Positions 7,759-15,094 of a stretch of DNA of 17,296 nucleotides are shown here, piece after piece. Source of the stretch: Peptococcaceae bacterium (GTDB lineage Bacteria > Bacillota > Desulfitobacteriia > Desulfitobacteriales > Syntrophobotulaceae); contig JAAYII010000292.1 in assembly GCA_012523535.1 (NCBI GenBank), positions 1 through 17,296 of the forward strand. The letters run 5' to 3'. The notes under the pieces were generated by a model, which saw only the letters and a program-made list of their open reading frames with translations, had not been told where the DNA came from and did not search any database. The first letter of the stretch is position 1, and each line of letters begins with the position of its first letter. Both the position numbers and the translations under genes were made by a program.

Positions 7759-8307
7759 ATGATCCTAGTTTTCTATCTTTTTTCAATTGTAATAGCCAAT
7801 GTGGGAACTGCGGCTTTTATGCCCTTGCAGCTGGGAATATTTCTAATACCCTATGGAACCTGGTTTATCGGGGCTACTTTTGTGCTCAGGGATATGTTGC
7901 AGAAAAAATACGGACGCAAAAGAGCCTATTTGGCAATTTTTATTGCCTTGGTCCTCTCTGCAATTACTTCCAAATTGCTGGGCGATACTTTGGCAATTAC
8001 TTTTGCTTCCGCCGTATCTTTTTTGATATCGGAATCGGCTGATACCGAGATATATACCAGGTTTAAGGTCACCTTTTTAAAAAGGGTATTTACCAGCGGT
8101 TTGGTCAGCAGTTTTTTGGACAGCGTTATTTTTATAGTCCTGGGTTTGTCGCCTTTAATTTCGGGCTTTCTGCCCTGGGAGGCAGTCCCCGGCGCTGTCG
8201 GGGGTCAATTCATAGTTAAAACCCTCATGCAAGTTTTGGGTGTCTTTATCCTCTATATATTCAAAAACTTTTGGGAGGTAAGAGCACATGAAGGAAAGAC
8301 AAATTGA
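7759..8307 (+). CDS. VUT-family transporter, probable queuosine-precursor importer
   Basis: This 182-residue, strongly hydrophobic protein has about five or six membrane segments. It shows the VUT-family hallmarks LIPYGTWFIGATFVLRD and KKYGRKRAY (about 28-55) and a conserved acidic membrane stretch FLISESADTEIYTRF (about 90-105). It is shorter than E. coli YhhQ, as is usual for the small VUT type. Family members import queuine, preQ0 or preQ1. The queF start lies within its 3' end (20-base overlap), which supports a role in supplying preQ0 for conversion. The ATG follows AGGGGG. No other queuosine biosynthesis gene (queC, queD, queE) is in the window, so the cell may rely on salvage or encode these elsewhere. 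Confidence 0.83.
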   Translation: MILVFYLFSIVIANVGTAAFMPLQLGIFLIPYGTWFIGATFVLRDMLQKKYGRKRAYLAIFIALVLSAITSKLLGDTLAITFASAVSFLISESADTEIYTRFKVTFLKRVFTSGLVSSFLDSVIFIVLGLSPLISGFLPWEAVPGAVGGQFIVKTLMQVLGVFILYIFKNFWEVRAHEGKTN

Positions 8308-8755
8308 AGGCATTACCCATTTGGGATCCGGAACCAGCAAATACATTTTTGAGTATGATCCGACCCTTCTTGAGTGTTTTGATAACAAGCATCCGGAAAA
8401 CGATTACTTTGTCAGGCTGAACTGTCCTGAATTTACCTGTTTATGCCCGATAACCAATCAGCCTGATTTCGGAACGATTTATATCAACTATATACCGGAT
8501 AAAAAGCTGGTAGAAAGCAAATCTTTGAAATTATATTTGTTCAGTTTTCGCAATCACGGAGATTTTCATGAGAACTCAGTTAACACTATTATGAAAGATC
8601 TTATTAAGCTTTTAAATCCGAAGTATATTGAAGTAATAGGCGAATATACCCCGCGGGGAGGGATATCCATTTATCCCTTTGCCAACTACGGTCGGCCTGG
8701 AACCAAATGGGAAAGCTTCGCGGAAAAGAGACTGCTTGCCTATGGCCAGAGATAA
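8288..8755 (+). CDS. queF: NADPH-dependent 7-cyano-7-deazaguanine reductase
   Basis: QueF reduces the nitrile of preQ0 to the aminomethyl group of preQ1 using two NADPH, on the way to queuosine in tRNA. This 155-residue protein is the short, single-domain (B. subtilis-type) form. The catalytic Cys is C53 in FTCLCPITNQPDF and the general acid Asp is D60. The NADPH-site motif ESKS is at 76-79, followed by LKLYLFSFRNHGDFHE with H94/E95, and the family C-terminal pattern EYTPRGGISIYPF is present. All key residues are there, so it should be active. GGGAGGT lies upstream of the ATG at 8288 and overlaps the transporter gene, giving likely translational coupling. Confidence 0.96.
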   Translation: MKERQIEGITHLGSGTSKYIFEYDPTLLECFDNKHPENDYFVRLNCPEFTCLCPITNQPDFGTIYINYIPDKKLVESKSLKLYLFSFRNHGDFHENSVNTIMKDLIKLLNPKYIEVIGEYTPRGGISIYPFANYGRPGTKWESFAEKRLLAYGQR

Positions 8756-8775
8756 GATTGACCGCTAAATCTTAT
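8752..8775. terminator. Hairpin shared by the convergent ends of queF and the ligase
   Basis: ATAAGATT (8752-8759) and AATCTTAT (8768-8775) form a perfect 8-bp stem with an eight-base loop, spanning the stop codons of both convergent genes. The stem is AT-only apart from one G-C pair and only a few Ts follow, so it would be at best a weak bidirectional terminator. Confidence 0.35.
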
Positions 8776-10256
8776 TTGAGTTGAGTTTTATCAATTTTGC
8801 CGGTGGCCGTTTTGGGCAAGCTGTCAACAAAGGCCACTTCTCTGGGGCATTTGTAATTGCTCAAATATTTGCGGCAAAAGAGGATAAAGTCTTTGGCCTC
8901 GGCTTTAGCTCCCGGTTTCAAGACAATGAAAGCCTTGGGAATCTGTCCTCTTTCCTTATCAGGAATTCCCACCACTGCCGCTTCATAAACGTCGGGATGT
9001 TTATAAAGACATTCTTCCACTTCACGCGGATAAACATTAAGGCCTCCTACCAGGATCATGTCCTTTTTGCGGTCCACGAGGTAAACAAAGCCATCTTCAT
9101 CGATTCGGCCAATATCGCCTGTGTGGAACCAACCGTCAATGATAACTTCCGCGGTGGCTTCGGGTTGATTCTGGTAACCGAGCATAACATTGGGACCTTT
9201 AATGCAGACCTCTCCCAATTCTCCCATGGGAACTTCCCGGTCATTACTGTCAACTATTTTTATGCTTACGCCTTCTATGGGACAGCCTACGGAACCAAGT
9301 TTATGATATTTGGGGCCGCCTATAAAAGTAGGAGCTTCTGTAGGACCGCTGCCTTCAATAAGGACGATATTATATTTTTCCAAGTAGGCATCGTATACTT
9401 CTCTCGGTAGGGGAGCTCCTCCGGAAATACAAAGCCTTAAGGAAGAGATATCGCTTTCTTGATTTGCCAGCATTTGCAGCATTGCTATGTACATACCGGG
9501 AACTGCGCAGAAAACCGTTATTTTTTTGCTTTCGATCTCCCTTAAAACCACGGCAGGATTAAAGTGCTCCAGTATAGTAACGCTGGCCCCAACCGCGATG
9601 GGAGAAAAAGCGTTCACATAGAGGGAGAAAATATGGTACAAAGGAATAACACATAAGCAGTGGTCGGACTCTACCATTTCCATTCTGCTAACGCAGCCGG
9701 CCACACTGAAAGTGAAATTCTTGTGGGTTAACAAAGCTCCTTTGGGTTTGCCGGTTGTTCCGGAGGTATACAGACAAGTGGCGACATCGTTTTCAGAGAT
9801 CTTAATTTCCACAGGCGGGGCATTAGTAGAGAGAATGTCTTCCAGGGATGCATATTGCCCTTCATTGCTTCCGCCGGCCACAATTATTTGCTTGATGGGA
9901 GGTACTTGGTCTAAAATTCCGGTAATGACAGGCAAAGTATCCACTGAAGTTATAATATGCTTAATTCCGGAATCCTCAAAATAGTATTTGAATTCCTCTC
10001 CCTTGGAAGCGGGATTCAATAAGACTGCAACTCCTCCGGCTCTTAAAACGGCAAAATAACTGCGGATGAAATTCGGACCGTTTCCGAGGATAATGCCGAC
10101 CCTTCCCTGAAATTCAAGGCCGGACTTAAGAAGAGCGCTGGCCAGGTTGTCCACTTCTTGATCCAGTTGGGCATAAGGAATTTTCTGATCAGCAAAGTAA
10201 ATGGCAATTTTGTCCGGATTTTTTTTGGCAGTCTCTCTCAGTATTTTGTCCAACAT
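8772..10256 (-). CDS. Acyl-CoA/acyl-ACP ligase (ANL adenylating enzyme)
   Basis: This 494-residue class I adenylate-forming enzyme should activate a carboxylic acid, probably a fatty acid, with ATP and transfer it to a thiol. Core motifs are intact: CLYTSGTTGKPKG at 161-173, GSGPTEAP in the middle, GWFHTGDIGRIDEDGFVYLVDRKKDMI with the hinge, and the C-terminal TATGKIDK whose K487 is the adenylation lysine. Its length and the VGGLNVYPREVEE region are like long-chain acyl-CoA synthetases. ATG start after AAAGGAGGA. It lies 16 bases after an acyl carrier protein gene and divergent from an NRPS, so the likely acceptor is that ACP and the loaded acyl group the NRPS starter. Whether it uses CoA or ACP, and the chain length, cannot be told from sequence. 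Confidence 0.88.
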   Translation of the reverse strand: MLDKILRETAKKNPDKIAIYFADQKIPYAQLDQEVDNLASALLKSGLEFQGRVGIILGNGPNFIRSYFAVLRAGGVAVLLNPASKGEEFKYYFEDSGIKHIITSVDTLPVITGILDQVPPIKQIIVAGGSNEGQYASLEDILSTNAPPVEIKISENDVATCLYTSGTTGKPKGALLTHKNFTFSVAGCVSRMEMVESDHCLCVIPLYHIFSLYVNAFSPIAVGASVTILEHFNPAVVLREIESKKITVFCAVPGMYIAMLQMLANQESDISSLRLCISGGAPLPREVYDAYLEKYNIVLIEGSGPTEAPTFIGGPKYHKLGSVGCPIEGVSIKIVDSNDREVPMGELGEVCIKGPNVMLGYQNQPEATAEVIIDGWFHTGDIGRIDEDGFVYLVDRKKDMILVGGLNVYPREVEECLYKHPDVYEAAVVGIPDKERGQIPKAFIVLKPGAKAEAKDFILFCRKYLSNYKCPREVAFVDSLPKTATGKIDKTQLK

Positions 10257-10272
10257 TTTTTATCCTCCTTTT

Positions 10273-10497
10273 TTATAATTTGCTTTGTATAACGTCAATT
10301 ACGTCTTGCAAAGTTTTAAGCTTTAGAACATCATCGGTAACAATGGTAATCCCGAATTCATCTTCTAAAGCATTAATCAGGACAGGAATATCAAAAGAAT
10401 CCGCCCCTAAGTCTTCGATGATTCTAGTATCCGGTGTTAGTTCTCCTTCGTAGATGAAATGTTCGTCAATAATGCTTTTCAAACGTTCAAAAATCAT
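10273..10497 (-). CDS. Stand-alone acyl carrier protein
   Basis: This 74-residue acidic four-helix carrier protein has the phosphopantetheine attachment motif DLGADSFD, with the modified serine at S34. It differs from housekeeping AcpP, which normally reads DSLD, and it sits in a biosynthetic locus rather than with fab genes. It is probably dedicated to this pathway: the ligase encoded 16 bases downstream would load it, and it would present the acyl chain to the condensation domain of the divergent NRPS. ATG start after AAGGAGAG. No phosphopantetheinyl transferase is in the window, so one encoded elsewhere would be needed. Confidence 0.92.
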   Translation of the reverse strand: MIFERLKSIIDEHFIYEGELTPDTRIIEDLGADSFDIPVLINALEDEFGITIVTDDVLKLKTLQDVIDVIQSKL

Positions 10498-10699
10498 TAT
10501 AGACTCTCCTTAACATGTAGATTAATTATCTTTTGTAAATTATAATGGAATATAAAGGAAAATGGTAGTGCAAAAAATCACAAAAAATTGAAAAAAATCT
10601 AAAATAATCCATTCGGAATTATATCAAAACCAAGCGACTTGGTAAACATTTGGTAATCATAGTTAAAAACACAATAAAAATAAATGCGAAAAGGAGAAC
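10498..10699. promoter_or_regulatory. Divergent control region between the ACP-ligase operon and the NRPS
   Basis: Both transcription units start here. A TATAAT for the minus strand is at 10544-10539, without a clear -35. Four A-tracts (10572-10577, 10582-10587, 10591-10597, 10601-10604) recur at about 10-bp intervals, the pattern of intrinsically curved DNA. The palindrome ACCAAG-CGA-CTTGGT (10629-10643) is followed by a repeat of its right half, TTGGTAA at 10650-10656, one helical turn after the copy at 10639-10645. This suggests a regulator binding site. A partial Rex-like match lies at 10566-10583. The NRPS ribosome binding site AAGGAG is at 10691-10696. Confidence 0.5.
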
Positions 10700-12370
10700 T
10701 TGGAATTGAAGTCGGATTTAAAATTTTACCCCCTAACTGGCTCTCAGCAATCAATTATAATTATTGAGCAATTCAATCCCGGCAACAGCTTTGTTCTTCT
10801 GTCTGCAGCGGTTAAGATTAAAAGCAACTTGAATTACAGGTTGCTCAGTGCAGCAATCAACTCGGTGCTGGCCCAGAATGATATTTTCCAGTGCCGAATC
10901 AGCAATCAGTTTAATCAACCCAAACAATATTTTGAGCAATACAGCGAAGAAGAGTTTGAATTTAAAGATTTTAGCTACAGCGGAGGAGAAAGGGATTATC
11001 TTGATTGGGCAGATGTTTTCAGTAAGCAAGCTTTTCCTCTTTATGATTCCAAGTTATATCAATTTGTGCTTTTAAAATTCAATGATTCCCTTGGCGGATT
11101 CTTCTTCAAATGCCATCATTTGATTGCTGATGCCTGGTCCTATGTGTTAACTGTTAGTAAGATCATAAAAACATACAATTCTTTGTGCGTGGAAAATTTG
11201 GTTGACCCGGTCAAACAGCCTGAAATTCAATTATATCAGGAACATATTTTAAAGGAACAAAACTATTTGCTCTCCGAGCGCTTTGCCAAGGATAGAGAAT
11301 ACTGGCAAAAGGCCCTGGCGCAAGCACCGGATTCTTTGATTTACGATAATGGCAACCGAAACGGCTTAAATGCCAAAAGAGAGCAACTTTTTATGCCCGC
11401 GCAGCTTTATGATAAAATAAAGGAATTCTGCCGTGAACACCAAGTTACTCCGTTTATTTTATTTTCATCCCTTTTGGCCATCTTTTACTGGAAGACCAAG
11501 GAGAAAAGCACCGTGGTGCTTGGCGCCACAGTATTGAACAGGAGTTCCGTTAAAGACAAAAACACAATGGGGGCCTTTTTTAATGATTTGCCCTTTATCA
11601 TAAAATTAACACCGGGCAAGGAATTTAAAGATTTCTTGCATGATTTGAGCGCAAATTGGATGGAAGTACTTCGCCATAGCAATTACCCTTACATTCATCT
11701 CTTAAAAGACTACCGGGAGATACATAAAACCAAGGGCAAAATGTTTGATGTTCTTTTAACCTTTATAACCGCGGCCTATGATCCCCAAGTAGACAATTCC
11801 CAAATTGAGATTGAAAGGCATTTTGCCAACCAAGAAGTTAATTCTCTCTGCATTGCGATAGATAATATTGAAAACCAAGGAACATATAATATCAGCTATG
11901 ATTATGCCGACGGGCTTTTAACCAAAGAAGATGTCCGGCTGTTGCATAATTCTATTCTGAATCTGCTGGAATCCGTTTTGAACAATCCCCATCAACAAAT
12001 TCAAAGCCTTTGCCTGCTGCCAAGCCATGAGAAACAAAGGATTCTCTATGATTTTAACCGGCGGGAGCTTGAATACCAACCGGAGCAAAATCTGGTGCCC
12101 ATGTTCTGGCGCCAGGTGGACAACACTCCTGACAGGACAGCCCTTATCTTTGGCGACAAAGTAATGACCTATAAAGAACTGGATCAAAAATCCAATCAAT
12201 TGGCTCGGGCCTTATTGAAAAAAGGCATAAAAAAAGAAGACATTATCGGTCTTATGGTAGAAAGATCTCTGGAGATGGTAATAGGCATTCTGGGGATCTT
12301 GAAAGCAGGGGCGGCATATTTACCTATAGATCCGGACTTTCCCCGGGATAGGGTAAATTACATGCTGTAA
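10700..12370 (+). CDS. NRPS N-terminal part: condensation domain and start of adenylation domain (interrupted)
   Basis: This 556-residue frame holds a complete condensation domain (about 1-440) with the catalytic motif HHLIADAWS at 139-147 (second His H140). It continues with the beginning of an adenylation domain: A1-like MTYKELDQ at 489-496 and A2-like LKAGAAYLPID at 534-544. It stops at TAA 12368-12370. The same frame continues beyond the stop with the rest of the A domain, so this is the front of one larger gene rather than an independent protein. A first-position condensation domain beside an acyl ligase and an ACP suggests a lipoinitiation domain that N-acylates the amino acid. The start is TTG at 10700 or, better spaced from AAGGAG (10691-10696), TTG at 10706. 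Alone, this fragment could not adenylate. Confidence 0.85.
   Translation: MELKSDLKFYPLTGSQQSIIIIEQFNPGNSFVLLSAAVKIKSNLNYRLLSAAINSVLAQNDIFQCRISNQFNQPKQYFEQYSEEEFEFKDFSYSGGERDYLDWADVFSKQAFPLYDSKLYQFVLLKFNDSLGGFFFKCHHLIADAWSYVLTVSKIIKTYNSLCVENLVDPVKQPEIQLYQEHILKEQNYLLSERFAKDREYWQKALAQAPDSLIYDNGNRNGLNAKREQLFMPAQLYDKIKEFCREHQVTPFILFSSLLAIFYWKTKEKSTVVLGATVLNRSSVKDKNTMGAFFNDLPFIIKLTPGKEFKDFLHDLSANWMEVLRHSNYPYIHLLKDYREIHKTKGKMFDVLLTFITAAYDPQVDNSQIEIERHFANQEVNSLCIAIDNIENQGTYNISYDYADGLLTKEDVRLLHNSILNLLESVLNNPHQQIQSLCLLPSHEKQRILYDFNRRELEYQPEQNLVPMFWRQVDNTPDRTALIFGDKVMTYKELDQKSNQLARALLKKGIKKEDIIGLMVERSLEMVIGILGILKAGAAYLPIDPDFPRDRVNYML
12368..12370 (+). other. In-frame TAA stop splitting the NRPS adenylation domain
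   Basis: The codons around the stop read Y-M-L-TAA-D-S-N in the same frame as both flanking ORFs. In related A domains this place usually reads Y-M-L-x-D-S with x often Glu, Gln or Lys. GAA, CAA or AAA becomes TAA by one base change, so a point mutation or base-call error explains it. No frameshift is involved. The downstream frame stays open for 881 codons. Confidence 0.9.
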
Positions 12371-12448
12371 GATAGCAATTGCAGTTGCCTTCTCACTTAT
12401 GGCGATACTTCCGCAGGGCAAATTAATTTTCCTTGTCAAGTAATTCGC

Positions 12449-15013
12449 TTGGAAGATGAAGGACTGTGGCGAGAGAGCACGGAGAGAATCAATAGTTTCC
12501 CTAAAAATAACGACCTGGCGTATGTGATTTATACTTCGGGGTCCACCGGTCTTCCTAAAGGAGTAATGATTGAACACAAAGCCCTTTGCAGTTTTATTGA
12601 AGCGGTGACCAGGGAAATAGATATGCAGGGTAAAACCATTGTTTCCCTGACTACGGTATCCTTTGATATTTTCTTTCTGGAAACGATTCTGCCGCTTGTT
12701 CAAGGGATGACAGTTGTAATAGCCGGGCCGGAGGAAAAACATAACCCGCTTGTCCTGCCCGATTTGGTATCTCGCTATGGGGTTGAAGTCATGCAGGTTA
12801 CTCCTTCCAAGATGAGCATTATCTTAAACAACCCCGCATTTTTAAGCAAATTATCTATGATTCTCGTGGGTGGGGAAGCCTTCCCTGAGTCTTTGCTTTC
12901 CAAACTAAAATCTTTAACCGGTGCTCGAATTTACAATATGTACGGTCCGACCGAAGCCACAATTTGGTCTTCATGCCGGCGGCTGGATAATATTGATGAT
13001 AAAGCTAAGATTACAATAGGCAAACCCTTTGTTAATACCAAATACTATATCATGGATAAATACTTGCAGCCTCAACCGGTCGGCATAATAGGGGAAATCT
13101 ATATTGCCGGCGATTGCTTGGCAAGAGGATATTTAAACCGACCGGAGCTAACGGAAGAAAGATTTATTCCCAATCCCTTCCTACCGGGAACCAAAATGTA
13201 TAAGACCGGGGACTTGGGAAGATGGTTGGAAAATGGAGAAATCGAATGCTTGGGAAGAAATGACAACCAGGTAAAAATCAGAGGTTTCCGCATTGAAACC
13301 GGGGAGATTGAAAAATACCTTCTGCAGAATAGCTCTATCCAACAAGCGGTTGTTACCGCTTTGGAAGACAATAACGGCAAGAAGTTTTTATGCGCCTACC
13401 TGCAAGGAAAAGAGTTGCCCGTTTCGGAATTGCGTGGTTATTTGGCGAGGTTCTTGCCCGATTACATGATACCCAGCCGCTTTGTTTGGCTGGAAAGCAT
13501 CCCGATGACACCCAACGGCAAAATTGACCGCAAAGCTTTGCCGCAGCAAGTATTTTCTCCCAGCCCGCAAAGAGATAATTATGCTCCGCCCCGCAATGAT
13601 ATCGAGCGGCGTTTGGTGGAGATTTGGACTGAAGTTCTTGAAGTCCAAGACTTGGGTATTGATGATGATTTCTTTGAGGCCGGCGGTGATTCCTTGGACA
13701 TATTGGAAATCCTGTCGGTACTATTAAACGAAGGCATAAAGGTGTCCGCCCAGGATTTTTATGAATACCCGACCGTCCGCCAACTGGCGCAACTGGTTTC
13801 CACGCAAAAGCCTGCCCAGACTCTACCTCCTGAGGCCAAAATCCAATATCCGGCCAAAATACCGAACTTTGAACAACGGATAACCGTAAGCTGTGACGAA
13901 GGGATTCTCCTGACCGGAGCAACAGGATTCTTGGGCATTCATATCTTAAAAGAACTTTACTTGACAACTTCCGGAACGATTTATTGTTTAATTCGTGGTC
14001 GTGATTCCCGGCGCAGGTTGATTGAGACGCTTAAATTCTATTTTCCCGAATTGTCTCCTACCAGAGTTTTGGAAAGGGTAATAGCAATCAAAGGAGATAT
14101 TACCGACCCTAATTTAGGCCTTTCACCGGAAGACTACCATATGCTCAGCTCAAAAGTTAAACTTGTTATCCATTGTGCTTCTTTGGTAAAACACCTTGGC
14201 AATTATTCGGAATTTGAAAAAATTAATGTCCAGGGTACGGAACATATTATCTCTTTCTGCCGGCGAAGCCACGCTCCTCTGTGTTATATTTCCACGGTAA
14301 GCGTTTCGGGCAATTACATGTATCAGGGCTCGGAAAAGAAAAGCTTCAGCGAAGAAGACTTTTACATCGGACAGGATTTAAGTCTTAATGTATACATACG
14401 GAGCAAATTCGAGGCTGAATATTTAATCCAAAAAGCAAGAGAGTCCGGCCTTAACGCTATAATTTTTAGAGTGGGCTTACTGACAGGCAGGTTTGCGGAC
14501 GGCCAATTCCAGATTAATATTGACGAAAATGCTTATTACCGAAGGCTGAGGAGCATTTTCGCCTTAAAATGCCTTCCGGAACATACCTTTGAGGAGGATA
14601 TCGAATTAACACCGGTTGATCTTTGCGCCCGAGCACTGGTAACAATTTTAAACTCCAAAGAAAAGAAACAACCGGTTTATCACCTCTATAACCATAATTT
14701 CATTAAAATCAAAGATTTTATGGCTGCGGTGAAAACTTTTGGTTTGGAAGTGAACAGCATTCCCACCAATAAGTTCATGACCCTTGTTTCTTCTTTGTCT
14801 CAAACGGCGGAAGGGAAGGAAATATTAAGCGGTATTGTCAATGATCTAATCTATAGCGGCTTATCTTTCAAGTCCACGATTGAAGTGCAATCAGCTTCCA
14901 GCGTATCCCTTTTGCAGAAGAACAATTTCCAATGGCCACAAATCACCCCTGAATACCTGGCTAAAATAATAAGCTATATGAAAAGTGTCAAATTTTTAAT
15001 AAATTTGCGATAA
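12449..15013 (+). CDS. NRPS C-terminal part: adenylation (glycine-type), thiolation and terminal reductase domains
   Basis: Numbered from 10700 with the stop as 557, the A domain continues with A3 YTSGSTGLPKG (from 611), YGPTEATIW (748-756), KTGDLGRW and the A10 lysine K941 in NGKIDRK. The pocket residues D656, I657, L660, Q699, L722, G724, M747, I755, W756 and K941 spell DILQLGMIWK, nearly the glycine code. The thiolation serine is S998 in GGDSLDIL. A thioester-reductase (NAD-binding, extended SDR) domain runs from about 1068, with TGATGFLG at 1072-1079 and Y1232xxxK1236; it would release the product as an aldehyde or alcohol. The frame is open from 12371, but the first usable start is TTG 12449, without a visible ribosome binding site. 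Independent translation would lack A1-A2, so this is best read as the back half of a gene broken at 12368. Confidence 0.88.
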   Translation: MEDEGLWRESTERINSFPKNNDLAYVIYTSGSTGLPKGVMIEHKALCSFIEAVTREIDMQGKTIVSLTTVSFDIFFLETILPLVQGMTVVIAGPEEKHNPLVLPDLVSRYGVEVMQVTPSKMSIILNNPAFLSKLSMILVGGEAFPESLLSKLKSLTGARIYNMYGPTEATIWSSCRRLDNIDDKAKITIGKPFVNTKYYIMDKYLQPQPVGIIGEIYIAGDCLARGYLNRPELTEERFIPNPFLPGTKMYKTGDLGRWLENGEIECLGRNDNQVKIRGFRIETGEIEKYLLQNSSIQQAVVTALEDNNGKKFLCAYLQGKELPVSELRGYLARFLPDYMIPSRFVWLESIPMTPNGKIDRKALPQQVFSPSPQRDNYAPPRNDIERRLVEIWTEVLEVQDLGIDDDFFEAGGDSLDILEILSVLLNEGIKVSAQDFYEYPTVRQLAQLVSTQKPAQTLPPEAKIQYPAKIPNFEQRITVSCDEGILLTGATGFLGIHILKELYLTTSGTIYCLIRGRDSRRRLIETLKFYFPELSPTRVLERVIAIKGDITDPNLGLSPEDYHMLSSKVKLVIHCASLVKHLGNYSEFEKINVQGTEHIISFCRRSHAPLCYISTVSVSGNYMYQGSEKKSFSEEDFYIGQDLSLNVYIRSKFEAEYLIQKARESGLNAIIFRVGLLTGRFADGQFQINIDENAYYRRLRSIFALKCLPEHTFEEDIELTPVDLCARALVTILNSKEKKQPVYHLYNHNFIKIKDFMAAVKTFGLEVNSIPTNKFMTLVSSLSQTAEGKEILSGIVNDLIYSGLSFKSTIEVQSASSVSLLQKNNFQWPQITPEYLAKIISYMKSVKFLINLR

Positions 15014-15024
15014 AAAATAGAATA

Positions 15025-15047
15025 AAAAAAGGTTTCCTGGCTTTTTT
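15025..15047 (+). terminator. Weak hairpin after the NRPS gene
   Basis: AAAAAAG (15025-15031) and CTTTTTT (15041-15047) can pair around a nine-base loop, ending in a run of six Ts. The stem is almost all A-T, so termination would be weak. It lies in the 81-base gap before the HD-GYP gene, in which I could not single out a promoter. Confidence 0.3.
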
Positions 15048-15094
15048 ATCGAATATTTACAATTTATTAAATAAAGCTTAAGGAGACTAAGTAA

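Noticed and set aside
8781..9410. Long plus-strand open frame opposite the ligase
   Set aside because: It lies antisense to well-supported coding sequence with intact ANL motifs, has no ribosome binding site and resembles no protein family.
11112..11140. Condensation motif HHLIADAWS as a defective active site (DA instead of DG)
   Set aside because: The second His and the Asp are present, and DA in place of DG occurs in functional condensation domains, so this is not evidence of inactivity.
12368..12370. Selenocysteine or pyrrolysine recoding of the NRPS stop
   Set aside because: The codon is TAA, not TGA or TAG, no SECIS-like hairpin is apparent, and the residue is not at a catalytic position.
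12368..12448. Frameshift between the two NRPS ORFs
   Set aside because: Both ORFs are in the same frame (first bases congruent modulo 3) and the translation between 12371 and 12448 continues a plausible A-domain sequence. Only one stop codon separates them.
13353..13967. 204-residue minus-strand frame opposite the NRPS A/T/R junction
   Set aside because: The opposite strand carries the A10, thiolation and reductase motifs; the antisense translation is low-complexity and basic with no domain signature.
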